NCBI RefSeq assembly: GCF_001742745.1
Contig: NZ_MJAK01000001.1
Location: 124,001 to 188,000, forward strand
Reading direction: 5' to 3'
Origin: Curtobacterium sp. ER1/6
GTDB taxonomy: Bacteria > Actinomycetota > Actinomycetes > Actinomycetales > Microbacteriaceae
DNA: 64,000 nt
Shown: piece after piece, positions 40,562 to 49,900 of the stretch
How the letters are laid out: each line of letters opens with the position of its first letter
Numbering within the stretch: the stretch's first letter is position 1
Made by a program: the position numbers and the translations under genes
The notes under the pieces: model-generated
Database searches by the model: none
What the model was told of the DNA's origin: nothing
What the model saw: the letters and a program-made list of their open reading frames with translations, nothing else

Positions 40562-41287
40562 TCAGATCGAGCTGGATCCGCCGTTCTTCAGCGCGGCGAG
40601 CCGGGCTTCGACCTCGGCGTCACGGCCGACGTCCTCGAGGCTCTCGAACTGCGCGTCGAGGCTCGACGACTGCAGTTCCTGCTGGCCGAGCACCTTCGCC
40701 TCCTCGCGACGGACCTTCTCCTCGAAGCGGTTCAGGTCGCTCGTCGGGTCGGTGATGTCGATGTTGCCGATGGCGTCGTTCACCTTCGACTGCGCCTCGG
40801 CGGTCTTCTGCCGTGCGACGAGGGTGTCGCGCTTGGCCTTGAGCTGCTCGAGCTTCTGCTCCATGCCGGCGAGCCCGGACTTGAGCTTCTCGACCTGCTC
40901 GTTCTGCGTGGCGAGCGGTCCCTCGTTGTCCTTGACCTCCTGCTCGGCGGCGAGCTGCCTGCCGATGGCGATCTTCGCGAGGTTGTCGAACTTGTCGGCG
41001 TCCGCCGTCTTGCCCTCGGCGCGGTACTTGTCGGCAGCGGCGGAGGCGTTCGCGGCCTTCTGCCCCCACTCGGTCGCGGCGCGCTTGTCCTCCTCGTGGT
41101 CCTGCTCGAGCAGGCGGAGGTTGCCGATCGTCTGCGCGATCGCGGTCTTGGCGTCCGCGATGTTGTTCGAGTAGTCGCGCACGAGTTGGTCCAGCATCTT
41201 CTGCGGGTCCTCGGCGTCGTCGATGATCTGGTTCACGTTCGCCCGGATGAGCGAGGAGATCCGGCCGAAGATGGTCTGCTTTGCCAT
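40562..41287 (-). CDS. pspA: PspA/IM30 family protein
   Basis: 241 residues, almost entirely coiled-coil (about 25-220), beginning MAKQTIFGRISSLIRANVNQ, the amphipathic membrane-binding helix typical of PspA/Vipp1. EDPQKMLDQLVRDY is the conserved block after helix 1. Such proteins bind damaged or stressed membranes and remodel them as ESCRT-III-like assemblies. GGGAAAGC lies before the ATG. The TPM-domain gene lies just upstream on the same strand, and the pair is probably co-transcribed for envelope stress. Confidence 0.9.
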   Translation of the reverse strand: MAKQTIFGRISSLIRANVNQIIDDAEDPQKMLDQLVRDYSNNIADAKTAIAQTIGNLRLLEQDHEEDKRAATEWGQKAANASAAADKYRAEGKTADADKFDNLAKIAIGRQLAAEQEVKDNEGPLATQNEQVEKLKSGLAGMEQKLEQLKAKRDTLVARQKTAEAQSKVNDAIGNIDITDPTSDLNRFEEKVRREEAKVLGQQELQSSSLDAQFESLEDVGRDAEVEARLAALKNGGSSSI

Positions 41288-41380
41288 TGCTTTCCCTTTC
41301 GTGGAAGGTCCGTTGTGGTGCTGGTTCGGTCGTGCTGGGCCGCTGGCCGGGTCAGGCCGCGGCGGTCGGCGGGACGGGGT

Positions 41381-43420
41381 TCAGAAGCGGCCGCCGCCCG
41401 AGAAGCCCCCGCCACCGCCACCGTCTCCGCCGCCGAAGCCGCCCCCGCCGCCGCCGCCGAAGCCCCCGCCGCCGAAGCCGCCCCCGCCGAAGGACCCGCC
41501 GCCGAAGCTGCCGCCGCGGCCGCCGAGCAGGCCGCCGAGCACGATGCCGGTGACCAGTCCGCCGAGTTGCGCGCCGTTGCCGCCGCCCCCGCCCTGGCCG
41601 GGCCACCCGCCCATGTCGTCGTTGGCCGCGTCCATCGCAGCCGCCGCGTACTGCTCCGCGGCGCGCGCTGCCTGGACGGCACTGGCCGGATCGGTCGTCG
41701 CGAGGTCCACGGCGTCGTCCAGTGCCCGTTCCGCCTCGGACAGCCGGGTCCGCGCGGTCGTCCCGACGCCGCCCCGTCGGACCGAGATGAAGTCCCGCGC
41801 CTGGCTGATGCGCGCTCGGGCGTCGCGCAGGGCGTCGTCGAGGGCCCGCTGCGCCCGCTGGCGCTGCTCCTGCGCACCGCGTGCCGCGGCCAGCGCCGCG
41901 TCGATGTCCGTGTTCGCCCGGGTCAGGACGTCGACCGCGGCGATCGGGTCGCGCGGGTCGAGGCCCTGCCGCAGCGCGGTGTCGGCGCGGGTCACGGCTC
42001 CCGCCAGCGCCGGGTCGGCCGAGCGCATGGCACGCGCCGCGGCGACGTCGCCCTCGATGTCGACGCGCATCGCCTCGGCCCGCGCCGACGCCTCGGCGAA
42101 GGTGCGCTCCGCACCCGTCGCGCTCGTCGTCAGCTGCTGCACCTGCGCGAGGGCGTGCTGGGCGTCCCGGACCGCGATCACCGCCTCGCCCTTGTCGCCC
42201 GCGGCGATGGCCGCGGTCGCCGCCTGCGAGCGCTCGGTGGCGAAACCGAGCACCTGGTCCGCCTGGGCGACGTTGTCCGAGACCGTGGCGAGGGTCCGGC
42301 CGGTGTACTGCCCACGGACCCGTTCGAGTGCGCGGCGGGCCGCGTCGAGGTCCGCCGGCGCCGCGGCCACCGCCGACGCGAGTGCCGTCGCGGCGTCCTC
42401 CACGCCGTCCTCGAGCGCGCGGAGCCGGTCGAACGCCTCGGTCTGCTCCTCGATCGACGCGTGCGCTCGCTCGCAGATCGCGATGATGTCGTTCGCCCAC
42501 TGCGCCCGCTGCTGCGGGGAGTCCGGCACCTCGTCGTCGAGCTGCTGCTGGTACGAGAAGGCCTGCCGCACCGAGCGCTTCGCGGCGGCCACCGCCTCGG
42601 CGAAGGGCTTCGCGGCGTCCTCGCCGAACTGCGCGCTGGCGAACCCGACCTCCTGCTCGGCCGTGCGGAGCTCGTCGTCGATCGTCACGAGTGCGCCGCC
42701 GGCCTTCCGCTCGAGCCCGGCGAGCGAGGCCTGCTGCGCCCGCTCGGCCTCGGCCGTCCGGCGCTTGTTGCGGGTGCGGACGACCAGCACGACGATCACG
42801 AGACCGACGACGACCACGAGGAGCAGGACCCAGAGCCACGTGAGGTCCGCCGGCGCCTGCGTCTGCACGAGTCCGTCGGCGAGGGCCACCGCGGCCCCCG
42901 CCCAGTCGCCGTTCCGCAGCTGCGGGACGGCGTCGTCCTGGTACGCCGACTCGACGTCCCCGCGGGACAGCGCGGTCTCGTTCGTCTGCTGGATGTCCGC
43001 GATCCGGTCGTCGACCGCCACGGACAGGACGATGGCGTCCGAGTCGATCTGGTTGCGCTCCATGAGGGCGTCGCCCCAGGCGGTGTGGTCGCTCGGGTTC
43101 GTGAAGGTCGGGACGTAGACCACGTAGAGCTGCGTCTGCGTCCGGTCGTACAGGTCGGAGACGGCCCGCTCTACCTCGCTCCGCTGGCTGCTGCTGAGCA
43201 CGCCGGCCTCGTCGACGACGTAGGCGCCGCCCAGGTCGACCGGGTCGGTGGCGTGCGCGGCCGCGGCGGGTGCGAGCACGAGCCCGGCGGCGAGGAGCAG
43301 GCTCCCGAGGCGGGCGGCGAGACGTGCGGCCCGCCCGCCCTGGCTACGCCCCCTCGGTCGCCGGGGCAACCGGTCCGCCCCGGTGTCGTCCGTGCTCGAT
43401 CCGTCGTGGACCGCTCGCAT
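41381..43420 (-). CDS. TPM (TLP18.3/Psb32)-domain membrane protein with coiled-coil and Gly-rich tail
   Basis: 679 residues. An Arg-rich n-region and signal peptide end about AAAHA (residue 57). A TPM domain follows (about 62-190, GGAYVVDEAGVLSSSQRSEVE...TQLYVVYVPTF), then one transmembrane helix (WVLLLVVVVGLVIVVLVV, about 207-225), a long Ala/Glu-rich helical region with repeated short helices, and a C-terminal tail of GGGF repeats. TPM proteins are linked to repair or assembly of membrane complexes. It precedes pspA. Start ATG 43420 places the signal peptide correctly; the frame extends further but without signal features. Confidence 0.87.
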   Translation of the reverse strand: MRAVHDGSSTDDTGADRLPRRPRGRSQGGRAARLAARLGSLLLAAGLVLAPAAAAHATDPVDLGGAYVVDEAGVLSSSQRSEVERAVSDLYDRTQTQLYVVYVPTFTNPSDHTAWGDALMERNQIDSDAIVLSVAVDDRIADIQQTNETALSRGDVESAYQDDAVPQLRNGDWAGAAVALADGLVQTQAPADLTWLWVLLLVVVVGLVIVVLVVRTRNKRRTAEAERAQQASLAGLERKAGGALVTIDDELRTAEQEVGFASAQFGEDAAKPFAEAVAAAKRSVRQAFSYQQQLDDEVPDSPQQRAQWANDIIAICERAHASIEEQTEAFDRLRALEDGVEDAATALASAVAAAPADLDAARRALERVRGQYTGRTLATVSDNVAQADQVLGFATERSQAATAAIAAGDKGEAVIAVRDAQHALAQVQQLTTSATGAERTFAEASARAEAMRVDIEGDVAAARAMRSADPALAGAVTRADTALRQGLDPRDPIAAVDVLTRANTDIDAALAAARGAQEQRQRAQRALDDALRDARARISQARDFISVRRGGVGTTARTRLSEAERALDDAVDLATTDPASAVQAARAAEQYAAAAMDAANDDMGGWPGQGGGGGNGAQLGGLVTGIVLGGLLGGRGGSFGGGSFGGGGFGGGGFGGGGGGGFGGGDGGGGGGFSGGGRF

Positions 43421-43566
43421 CCGTCCTCCGTCCGTCGGCGAGGGCGCCGTCGGCGTCCCCGGTCCGGCCCCGCGGGGGAGCCGTGGCCCCGATGCTATCC
43501 AGGCGACGCACACAACGGGTGGATGCTCCGAGAACCCCCGGTGATGGGCGACTTGTGGAGGGCTTG

Positions 43567-43587
43567 TACCCCGGACCGGGGTATGGT
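43567..43587 (+). promoter_or_regulatory. 17-bp palindrome overlapping a -10 box (CsoR-like)
   Basis: TACCCCGGACCGGGGTA (43567-43583) is a perfect palindrome about a central A. Its right end runs into TATGGT (43582-43587), a plausible -10 for the 67-residue gene. TACCCC...GGGGTA resembles operators of CsoR-type repressors, but spacing differs between families, so the regulator identity is tentative. Confidence 0.5.
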
Positions 43588-43624
43588 GGAGGCCATCGTT
43601 CGACGACGAGCGGAAGGAAGCACC

Positions 43625-43828
43625 ATGGAGCGCACGACGAGCACAGAGGTCGTCCCACTGGAGGACGGCTACCACCGCGTCTCGACGCCGGCGAGCGGCG
43701 TCATCGGGTTCGTCCGGGAGCAGGACGGCCGCTACGAGGTCCTGCGGGGCCGCGTCCGCCAGGCCACCCGGTCCGAGGGCGCCTACAGCACCATGAACGT
43801 CGCGCTGATCGCGCTGACGCACGCCTGA
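43625..43828 (+). CDS. Small conserved-looking protein, 67 residues, unknown
   Basis: It begins MERTTSTEVVPLEDGYHRVS and reads GVIGFVREQDGRYEVLRGR: a compact beta-rich protein with no cysteines and no membrane segment. GGAAGGA lies 7 bp before the ATG, so translation is well supported. A palindrome overlaps its promoter region. It is followed 38 bp later by the phosphopantetheinyl transferase gene, which has its own -10 box. I do not recognise the family. Confidence 0.72.
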   Translation: MERTTSTEVVPLEDGYHRVSTPASGVIGFVREQDGRYEVLRGRVRQATRSEGAYSTMNVALIALTHA

Positions 43829-43866
43829 CCGCCGGCGGCGGGGTGCGCGCCCGCTACGCTCGCCGC

Positions 43867-44454
43867 GTGGCCCGTCCGACCCCCGCCGTCCTGGTGACGA
43901 TCGTGCCGTCCGGCGACGACCGGGAGGCACTGCTCGCCGCCGTCGCGTCCGCTGCGGCGGTCGACGTGGCCGCCGTGCGGGCGGGGCGCGTCTGTCCGCA
44001 CTGCGGGTCGACCGACCACGGCCGCCCCTGGGCCACCGCCGCCGGACGCGCCGTCCCGGTGAGCACCGCGCGGACGGGCGGCGCGACAGCCCTCGCCGTC
44101 GTCCGCGGGACCGCCGTCACCGACGTGGCGCTCGGTGTCGACCTCGAGCAGGTCGCCCGCGTCGCGGCCGCGCCGCTGGACGCCTTCGGCCCGGCCGAAC
44201 GACGACGGCTCGGTGGGGACGCCGACCGAGCCGCTGCCTGGGCCGTGAAGGAGGCCGTGCTGAAGCAGGACGGCCGGGGCCTGCGTGTCGACCCCACCGC
44301 GGTCGCGGTCGACCTCGAGCGCTCGGTCGCACGCTTCGCGGGACGCGTGCAGGCGGTCACCGTGCTGTGGCCCGCTCCGGGCACCGTGCTGGCGGTGGCG
44401 GCCGGCGGGCTGCCGGTCGAGGTCGAGGACCGCGTCACACCCCCGGTCGGGTGA
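43867..44454 (+). CDS. 4'-phosphopantetheinyl transferase, Sfp superfamily
   Basis: 195 residues. The Mg/CoA motif GVDLEQVARV and the second signature AAWAVKEAVLKQDGRGL are both present, in the short actinobacterial form with CPHCGSTDHGRPW near the N-terminus. It would attach phosphopantetheine to carrier domains; the Pls-type synthetase encoded about 2.5 kb away has one carrier domain that needs it. TACGCT (43855-43860) ends 6 bp before the GTG and no SD is present (leaderless). Its 3' end overlaps the convergent methionine aminopeptidase gene by 20 bp. Confidence 0.88.
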   Translation: MARPTPAVLVTIVPSGDDREALLAAVASAAAVDVAAVRAGRVCPHCGSTDHGRPWATAAGRAVPVSTARTGGATALAVVRGTAVTDVALGVDLEQVARVAAAPLDAFGPAERRRLGGDADRAAAWAVKEAVLKQDGRGLRVDPTAVAVDLERSVARFAGRVQAVTVLWPAPGTVLAVAAGGLPVEVEDRVTPPVG

Positions 44455-45205
44455 GCACCTCGGCGCCGTCCTCGGTGATCGCGATCGTGTGCTCGGTGTG
44501 GGCGGTGCGGGCCCCCGTGGCGCTCCGGAGGGTCCAGCCGTCCGGGTCGGTGACGAGCTCGTCGGTGTCCGCCATCACCCACGGCTCCAGCGCGAGGAGC
44601 AGCCCCGGGCGCAGGGTGTAGCCGCGGCCCGGTCGTCCGGTGTTCGACACGTGCGGGTCCTGGTGCATCGTCGAGCCGATGCCGTGGCCGCCGAACTCGG
44701 TGTTGACCGGGTGGCCGGCGGCAGCGAGGACGCTGCCGATCGCGTGCGACAGGTCACCGGTCCGGGCACCGGGTCGGGCTGCGGCGATGCCGGCGGCGAG
44801 GGCGCGTTCGGTCGTCTCGATCATCGCGGTGTCCGCCGGGTCAGCCGTGCCGACGACGAAGCTGACGGCGGCGTCCGCGGCGATGCCGTCGAGCGACACC
44901 GCGAGGTCGAGCGTGAGCAGGTCGCCGTCCGCGAGGTCCCGGTCGTGGGGGAGCCCGTGGAGCACGGCGTCGTTGACCGCGGTGCAGACGTGGTGCCCGA
45001 ACGGCCCGCGTCCGAAGGACGGCGCGTAGTCGACGTAGCAGGACTCGGCACCGGCGTCCTCGATCATCGTCCGGGTCCACCGGTCGATCTCGAGCAGGTT
45101 CGTGCCCACGCCCGTGCGCGCACGGAGGGTCTGCAGGATCGTGCCGACGAGCGCGCCGGTCCGGCGTGCGCGGTCGACCTCGGCGGGGGAGAGGATCTCG
45201 ATCAC
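44435..45205 (-). CDS. map: Methionine aminopeptidase, type I
   Basis: 256 residues. The five metal ligands are identifiable: LTLDLAVSLDGIAADAAVSF (two Asp), GHGIGSTMHQDPHV (His), LLALEPWVM (Glu) and HTEHTIAITEDG (Glu). It removes the initiator Met from nascent proteins. The GTG start is set by the leaderless TACGAT box 6 bp upstream, inside a divergent inverted repeat shared with the XRE gene. As an extra or regulated MAP close to a secondary-metabolite-type gene set, it may be a paralogue; the housekeeping copy cannot be judged from this window. Confidence 0.93.
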   Translation of the reverse strand: MIEILSPAEVDRARRTGALVGTILQTLRARTGVGTNLLEIDRWTRTMIEDAGAESCYVDYAPSFGRGPFGHHVCTAVNDAVLHGLPHDRDLADGDLLTLDLAVSLDGIAADAAVSFVVGTADPADTAMIETTERALAAGIAAARPGARTGDLSHAIGSVLAAAGHPVNTEFGGHGIGSTMHQDPHVSNTGRPGRGYTLRPGLLLALEPWVMADTDELVTDPDGWTLRSATGARTAHTEHTIAITEDGAEVLTRPGV

Positions 45206-45207
45206 GG

Positions 45208-45245
45208 GATGATCGTACCGGTACTGTCCGGCCGGTACTATCATC
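45208..45245. promoter_or_regulatory. Symmetric divergent promoter-operator for map and the XRE gene
   Basis: GATGATCGTACCGG (45208-45221) and CCGGTACTATCATC (45232-45245) form a 14-bp inverted repeat with one mismatch and a 10-bp spacer. Each arm carries a -10-like hexamer: TACGAT on the minus strand (45212-45217) for map and TACTAT (45236-45241) for the XRE gene. One repressor dimer could silence both. Confidence 0.65.
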
Positions 45246-45250
45246 GGAGC

Positions 45251-45565
45251 ATGGTCCGACTCCCGCTCAGTCCCGACGAGCTCGAACGCGGCCGCCGGCT
45301 CGGTGCGCTGCTCCGCTCGGCGCGTGCGGACCGGTCGATGCTCGACGTGGCCCTCGCCGCCGGTGTCTCGCCCGAGACTCTCCGGAAGATCGAGACCGGC
45401 CGGATCGCGACCCCGTCGTTCGCGACGATCGCCGCGCTGGCCGGGGTCGTCGGGCTGTCCCTCGACGCCCTCTGGGCCGAGGTCCAGCCCGCTCCGTCCG
45501 GCGGTGGGACGGTCGGGTCTGCCCGTCCCTCGAGGACACCGGCGGCCGGGTCCGCCCGTCGCTAG
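45251..45565 (+). CDS. XRE family helix-turn-helix regulator
   Basis: 104 residues. A Cro/C1-type HTH covers about 12-70: LGALLRSARADRSMLDVALA, then GVSPETLRKIETGRIATPSF and LAGVVGLSLDALW. A 25-residue Ser/Gly/Pro tail follows. It is divergent from map, with an inverted repeat spanning both promoters, so it probably represses itself and map. Its stop overlaps the stop of the convergent M1 peptidase gene by 4 bp (45562-45565). Confidence 0.87.
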   Translation: MVRLPLSPDELERGRRLGALLRSARADRSMLDVALAAGVSPETLRKIETGRIATPSFATIAALAGVVGLSLDALWAEVQPAPSGGGTVGSARPSRTPAAGSARR

Positions 45566-46902
45566 GCCGAGCCGCCGGTCGGCAGTGCGGGCACGCCCGG
45601 CTCGTCGATCCACGGACCCGTGACGCGACGCACCGCGAGCTCCGTCACGCCCGCCGCCGCGGCGAACGCCGCGAACACGTCCGTCGGCGCCACCGAGCCG
45701 TGCCGGTGCTCCGCGGTGATCGCGCGGAGACCCGTCGTGAACGCGGTGTCGCCGAAGGTCCGACGCACCGCGTGCAGCGCGAGGGCGCCGCGCTTGTAGA
45801 CGCGGTCGTCGAACATGTCGCCCGCGCCCGGGTCGGCGACCACGAGGTCCTGCGGCCCGGCGAGCAGTCCGTCGCGGTACCGCTCGGCGAGCGTGTCGGC
45901 GGAGTCGCCTCCGCGGTGCTCCGACCACAGCCACTCGGCGTAGCAGGCGAAGCCCTCGTGCAACCAGATGTCCCGCCAGCGCGCCGCGGTCACGGAGTTG
46001 CCGAACCACTGGTGCGCGAGCTCGTGGGCGATCAGCCGGTCGGTGCCGTGCTCGCCGTCGACGTGGTTCCGCCCGAACACCGCGAGGCCGTGGGCCTCGA
46101 GCGGGATCTCGAGCTCGTCGTCGGTCACGACGACGCCGTACGACGAGAACGGGTACGGACCGAAGACGTCCGAGTAGAGCGCGAGCATGTCGGGCACGCG
46201 CCCGAAGTCCGTCCGCACGGCGGCCGCGAGGTCCGCCGGGTGGTGCACGGTCACGTCGGGCAGCCCGTCGCCGGAGGGACGGCGGAGCGCGGTCGTGCGG
46301 TACCGCCCGATCTGCACCGTCGCCAGGTACGTCGCCATCGGCTCGGTCACCGCCCAGGTCCAGGTGGTGCCCGCCCGACCGCGCTCGCGCCCGAGGAGGT
46401 CGCCGTTCGCGACCACGTCGTAGCCCGTCTCCGCGGTGATCTCGATCCGGTAGGTCGCCTTGTCGTCGGGGCGGTCGTTGCAGGGGAACCACGACGGGGC
46501 GCCGGTGGGCTGCGCGGCGACGATGACGCCGTCGGTCAGTTCCTCCCAGCCGATCTGGCCCCAGGGGCTCCGCAGGGGGTGTGGCGCGCCGCGGTACCGG
46601 ACGTGCACCGAGAAGTCCGCCCCGGCGGCGACCGGCTCCGCGGGCGTCACCGTGAGCTTGTGCGTGGACGTCGACACCTTGGCCGCGCGGGTGCCGTCGA
46701 CGTCGACCCGGTCGACCCGCAACCCGTGCAGGTCGAGGACGATCCGGTCCAGCTGCTCGACGGCACGGCCGTGCACGGTGGCGGTGGCGTCGAGGCGGTT
46801 CGTCGCGACGCGGTAGCCGAGGCGGAGCTCGTAGTGCCGGGCGCTCCACCGCCGGTCGCCGCTGTGCGGGGTGTACGGGTCGGCGTCGGGGTTCGGCTTC
46901 AC
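45562..46902 (-). CDS. M1 family zinc metallopeptidase
   Basis: 446 residues, cytosolic (no signal peptide). Zinc motif HELAHQWFGNS (293-303, Glu294 catalytic) with the third ligand at WLHEGFACYAEWL (Glu316). The exopeptidase GAMEN site is EIPLEAHGL here, a variation seen in small bacterial M1 enzymes. The protein lacks the C-terminal helical domains of PepN. The GTG start overlaps the stop of the Pls-type NRPS (GTGA, 46899-46902), so both proteins come from one message. M1 aminopeptidases are known as epsilon-poly-lysine-degrading enzymes in producer strains (from memory), so a role in trimming or self-protection is plausible. Confidence 0.9.
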   Translation of the reverse strand: MKPNPDADPYTPHSGDRRWSARHYELRLGYRVATNRLDATATVHGRAVEQLDRIVLDLHGLRVDRVDVDGTRAAKVSTSTHKLTVTPAEPVAAGADFSVHVRYRGAPHPLRSPWGQIGWEELTDGVIVAAQPTGAPSWFPCNDRPDDKATYRIEITAETGYDVVANGDLLGRERGRAGTTWTWAVTEPMATYLATVQIGRYRTTALRRPSGDGLPDVTVHHPADLAAAVRTDFGRVPDMLALYSDVFGPYPFSSYGVVVTDDELEIPLEAHGLAVFGRNHVDGEHGTDRLIAHELAHQWFGNSVTAARWRDIWLHEGFACYAEWLWSEHRGGDSADTLAERYRDGLLAGPQDLVVADPGAGDMFDDRVYKRGALALHAVRRTFGDTAFTTGLRAITAEHRHGSVAPTDVFAAFAAAAGVTELAVRRVTGPWIDEPGVPALPTGGSA

Positions 46903-49900
46903 GGTGCCGTCGAGTCTGCCACGACGCCGTCGTCCTGGGCGGCGGTGGTGCGTTCCGCGACCGGCACCGGCGGCGCGGACGCCCACGGTGCGATGGGGTT
47001 GCCCGCCCACTGCGTGCCCCCGGGGACCTGCTCGCCGCGCATCACGAGCGACGCCGGTCCGACCGTGGCGCCGGCACCGATCCCCGCCGCCGGCAGCGCG
47101 ACGCTGTGCGGCCCGAGGGTCGCGCCGTCGTCGAGCCGGACCGTGTCGAGCTGCATGACCCGGTCGTGGAACAGGTGCGTCTGCACGACCGTGCCACGGG
47201 CGACCGCCGCCCCGTGGCCGATGGCCACGAGGTCGGCCTCGGGGAGCCAGTAGGTCTCGATCCAGGTCCCGCGCCCGATGCGGGCGCCGAGGCTCCGCAG
47301 CCACGCCGCCAGCGCCGGGGTGCCGGTCGCCTGCTCGGCGAACCACGGGCGCGCGACCGTCTCGACGAAGGTGTCCTGCACCTCGTTGCGCCACACGAAC
47401 GACGACCAGAGCGGGTGCTCGCGTGCCTCGATGCGGCCGACGAACACCCACTTCGCGAGCGTCGACACGGCTGCCGCGACGGCGCCGGCGACGATGAGCA
47501 CGGGCCCGGCGAGGAGCACGGTCCACCCGATGCCGACCGTCGACCACAGCGCGAGGAGGGCACCGGCGACGCCGAGGGCGATCGCTGCGGAGACCATCGG
47601 CGCGACCAGGCGGAGGAGCTCCCAGCACCCGCGGGCGACCTTGAGCCGGCGCGGCGGGCGGAAGGTGCGTTCCTCGTCGAACTCGGTGGTCGCACGGCGC
47701 AGGCGGACCGGGGGCGAGCCGAGCCACGAGGACCCGCGCTTGGCCTTCTTCGGGACGGCGGACAGCACGGCGACGAGCGCCTCGCGCGGCACCGAGCGCC
47801 CGGCCCCGGTCATGCCCGAGTTGCCGAGGAACGCCCGTCGTCCGACCTTGGAGCGGCCGATGCGCACGAAGCCGCCGCCGAGTTCGTACGTCGCGACCAT
47901 CGTGTCGTCGGCGAGGAACGCGCCCGAGGCGATCTGCGTCAGCGAGGGGATGAGGAGCACCGTCGAGATCTCGGTGTCCCGTCCGACGCGCGCACCGAGC
48001 ACCCGCAACCACAGCGGTGTCACCAGCGAGGCGTAGAGCGGGAACAGGAGCGTGCGCGCCGCGTCGAGCACGCGCTCGGTGCACCACGCCTGCCAGCCCG
48101 GACGCGACCGCACGGGGTGCCGGCCCTCGTGCAGGCCGAGGGCGAGCAGCCGGACCGCAGCGACCACCAGGACCGCGTAGACCAGGCCCGCGACGAGCGT
48201 CGCGAGCGGGACGGCTGCGAGCCCGCGCAGCACCGCGGTGCCGAGCGTGCCGGCCGGCCCGACGAGCACGACGGCGACCGCCAGGCCCGCCGCGACGCCC
48301 GCGACGGGCAGGCCGGCCACGACGACCGACGCGACCCCGTACGCGACGAGCCAGCGACGACGGGCCGGGGGACGCGCCTCCCGGCCGTGTCGCGCCGAAC
48401 CCACGCGGTCCGCGGGGGAACCGGCCCATCGCTCCCCGTCGGGCACCCTGCCGGTGAGGGCGGAGCCGGCCTCGACCTCCGCGCCCTCGCCGACGTGCGC
48501 TCCGGGCAGGAGCGTCGAGCGGCTGTGCACGACGGCGTCCGCGTCGACCCGGACGTGGCCGAGCCGGAACAGGTCGCCGTCGACCCAGTGCCCGACGAGG
48601 TCGACCTCGGGCTCGACCGAGGCGCGCTTGCCGACGGTGAGCATGCCGGTGACCGGCGGCAGGGTGTGCAGGTCGACGTCGCGGCCGATCCGGGCTCCCA
48701 GCGCCCGCGCGTAGTAGCTGATCCACGGCGCTCCCGCGGTGGACGGACCGTCGACGGCCTCGGCGATGCGCTCCGCGAGCCAGACGCGCACGTGCACGGA
48801 CCCGCCGCGGGGGTGGTCGCCCGGACCCACGCCGGCGAGCAGCAGGCGGGCGAGGACGACCGTGACGGCCATCTTGCCGATCGGCGTCACGAAGAGCAGC
48901 AGGGCCACCACGAGCGCCCACCACGGCAGCACCGGCAGGACGGGCAGGGTCGTCGCGTGCAGCACCGCGGCGACGAGCGCCGTCCAGGTCAGCACCCGCA
49001 GGCCCCGGAGCACCTGGACCGGCAGGCCGAGCAGGGTGAGCAGCAGCCCGGTGGTCGGTGGCACCGGGCGCACCGGTCGCCGTGCGGCGGCGGTCGGGCC
49101 GGCGTCGTCGAGCGCGGCGGCCAGGGCACCGATCCGCGGGTGGTCGTAGACGTCGGCGACGGTCGTCGTGGGGAAGCGCTCGCGGATCGCGGACACGAGC
49201 TGCGCCGCGGTCAGCGAGCCGCCGCCGTGCGCGAAGAAGTCGTCGTCGACGCTCGTCACCGGCACGCCGAGGATCGCGGACCAGCGCTCGGCGATCCACG
49301 CGACGGTGTCCGGCAGCAGTGCGGTGTCGGAGGCTCCGGGCAGCGGCCAGGGGAGCGCGGCGCGGTCGACCTTGCCGGACGTCCGGGTCGGCAGCGACTC
49401 CACCACGGCGAGCAGCGGCACGAGGGCCGCCGGCAGTTCCTCGCGGAGTCGGGCGTTCGCGGCGGTCGTGTCGATCGTGGCGCCGGCGACCGGGGCGACG
49501 TAGCCGACGAGGACCTGGTTGCCGGCCGGCGTCCGCTGCACGACGGCCGCCCCGCCGGCGACGTCGTCGAGCCCCTGCAGGGCCGCGTCGACCTCGCCGA
49601 GCTCGATGCGGCGGCCGCCGAGCTTGACCTGGTCGTCCGCACGACCCTGGAAGACGAGGCCCTCGGGGTCGTACCGGACGAGGTCGCCGCTCCGGTACGC
49701 CCGCTCCCAGCCGAGCTCGGGGAAGGGGGCGTACTTCTCGGCGTCCTTCGCCGGGTCGAGGTAGCGCCCGAGGCCGACCCCGCCGATCACGAGTTCGCCG
49801 ACGCCGCCGGGGGCCACCCGCTGCCCCCGGTCGTCGACGACCGCCAGGTCCCAGCCGTCGAGCGGCAACCCGATGCGCACCGGCTGGCTGCCGTCCATCA

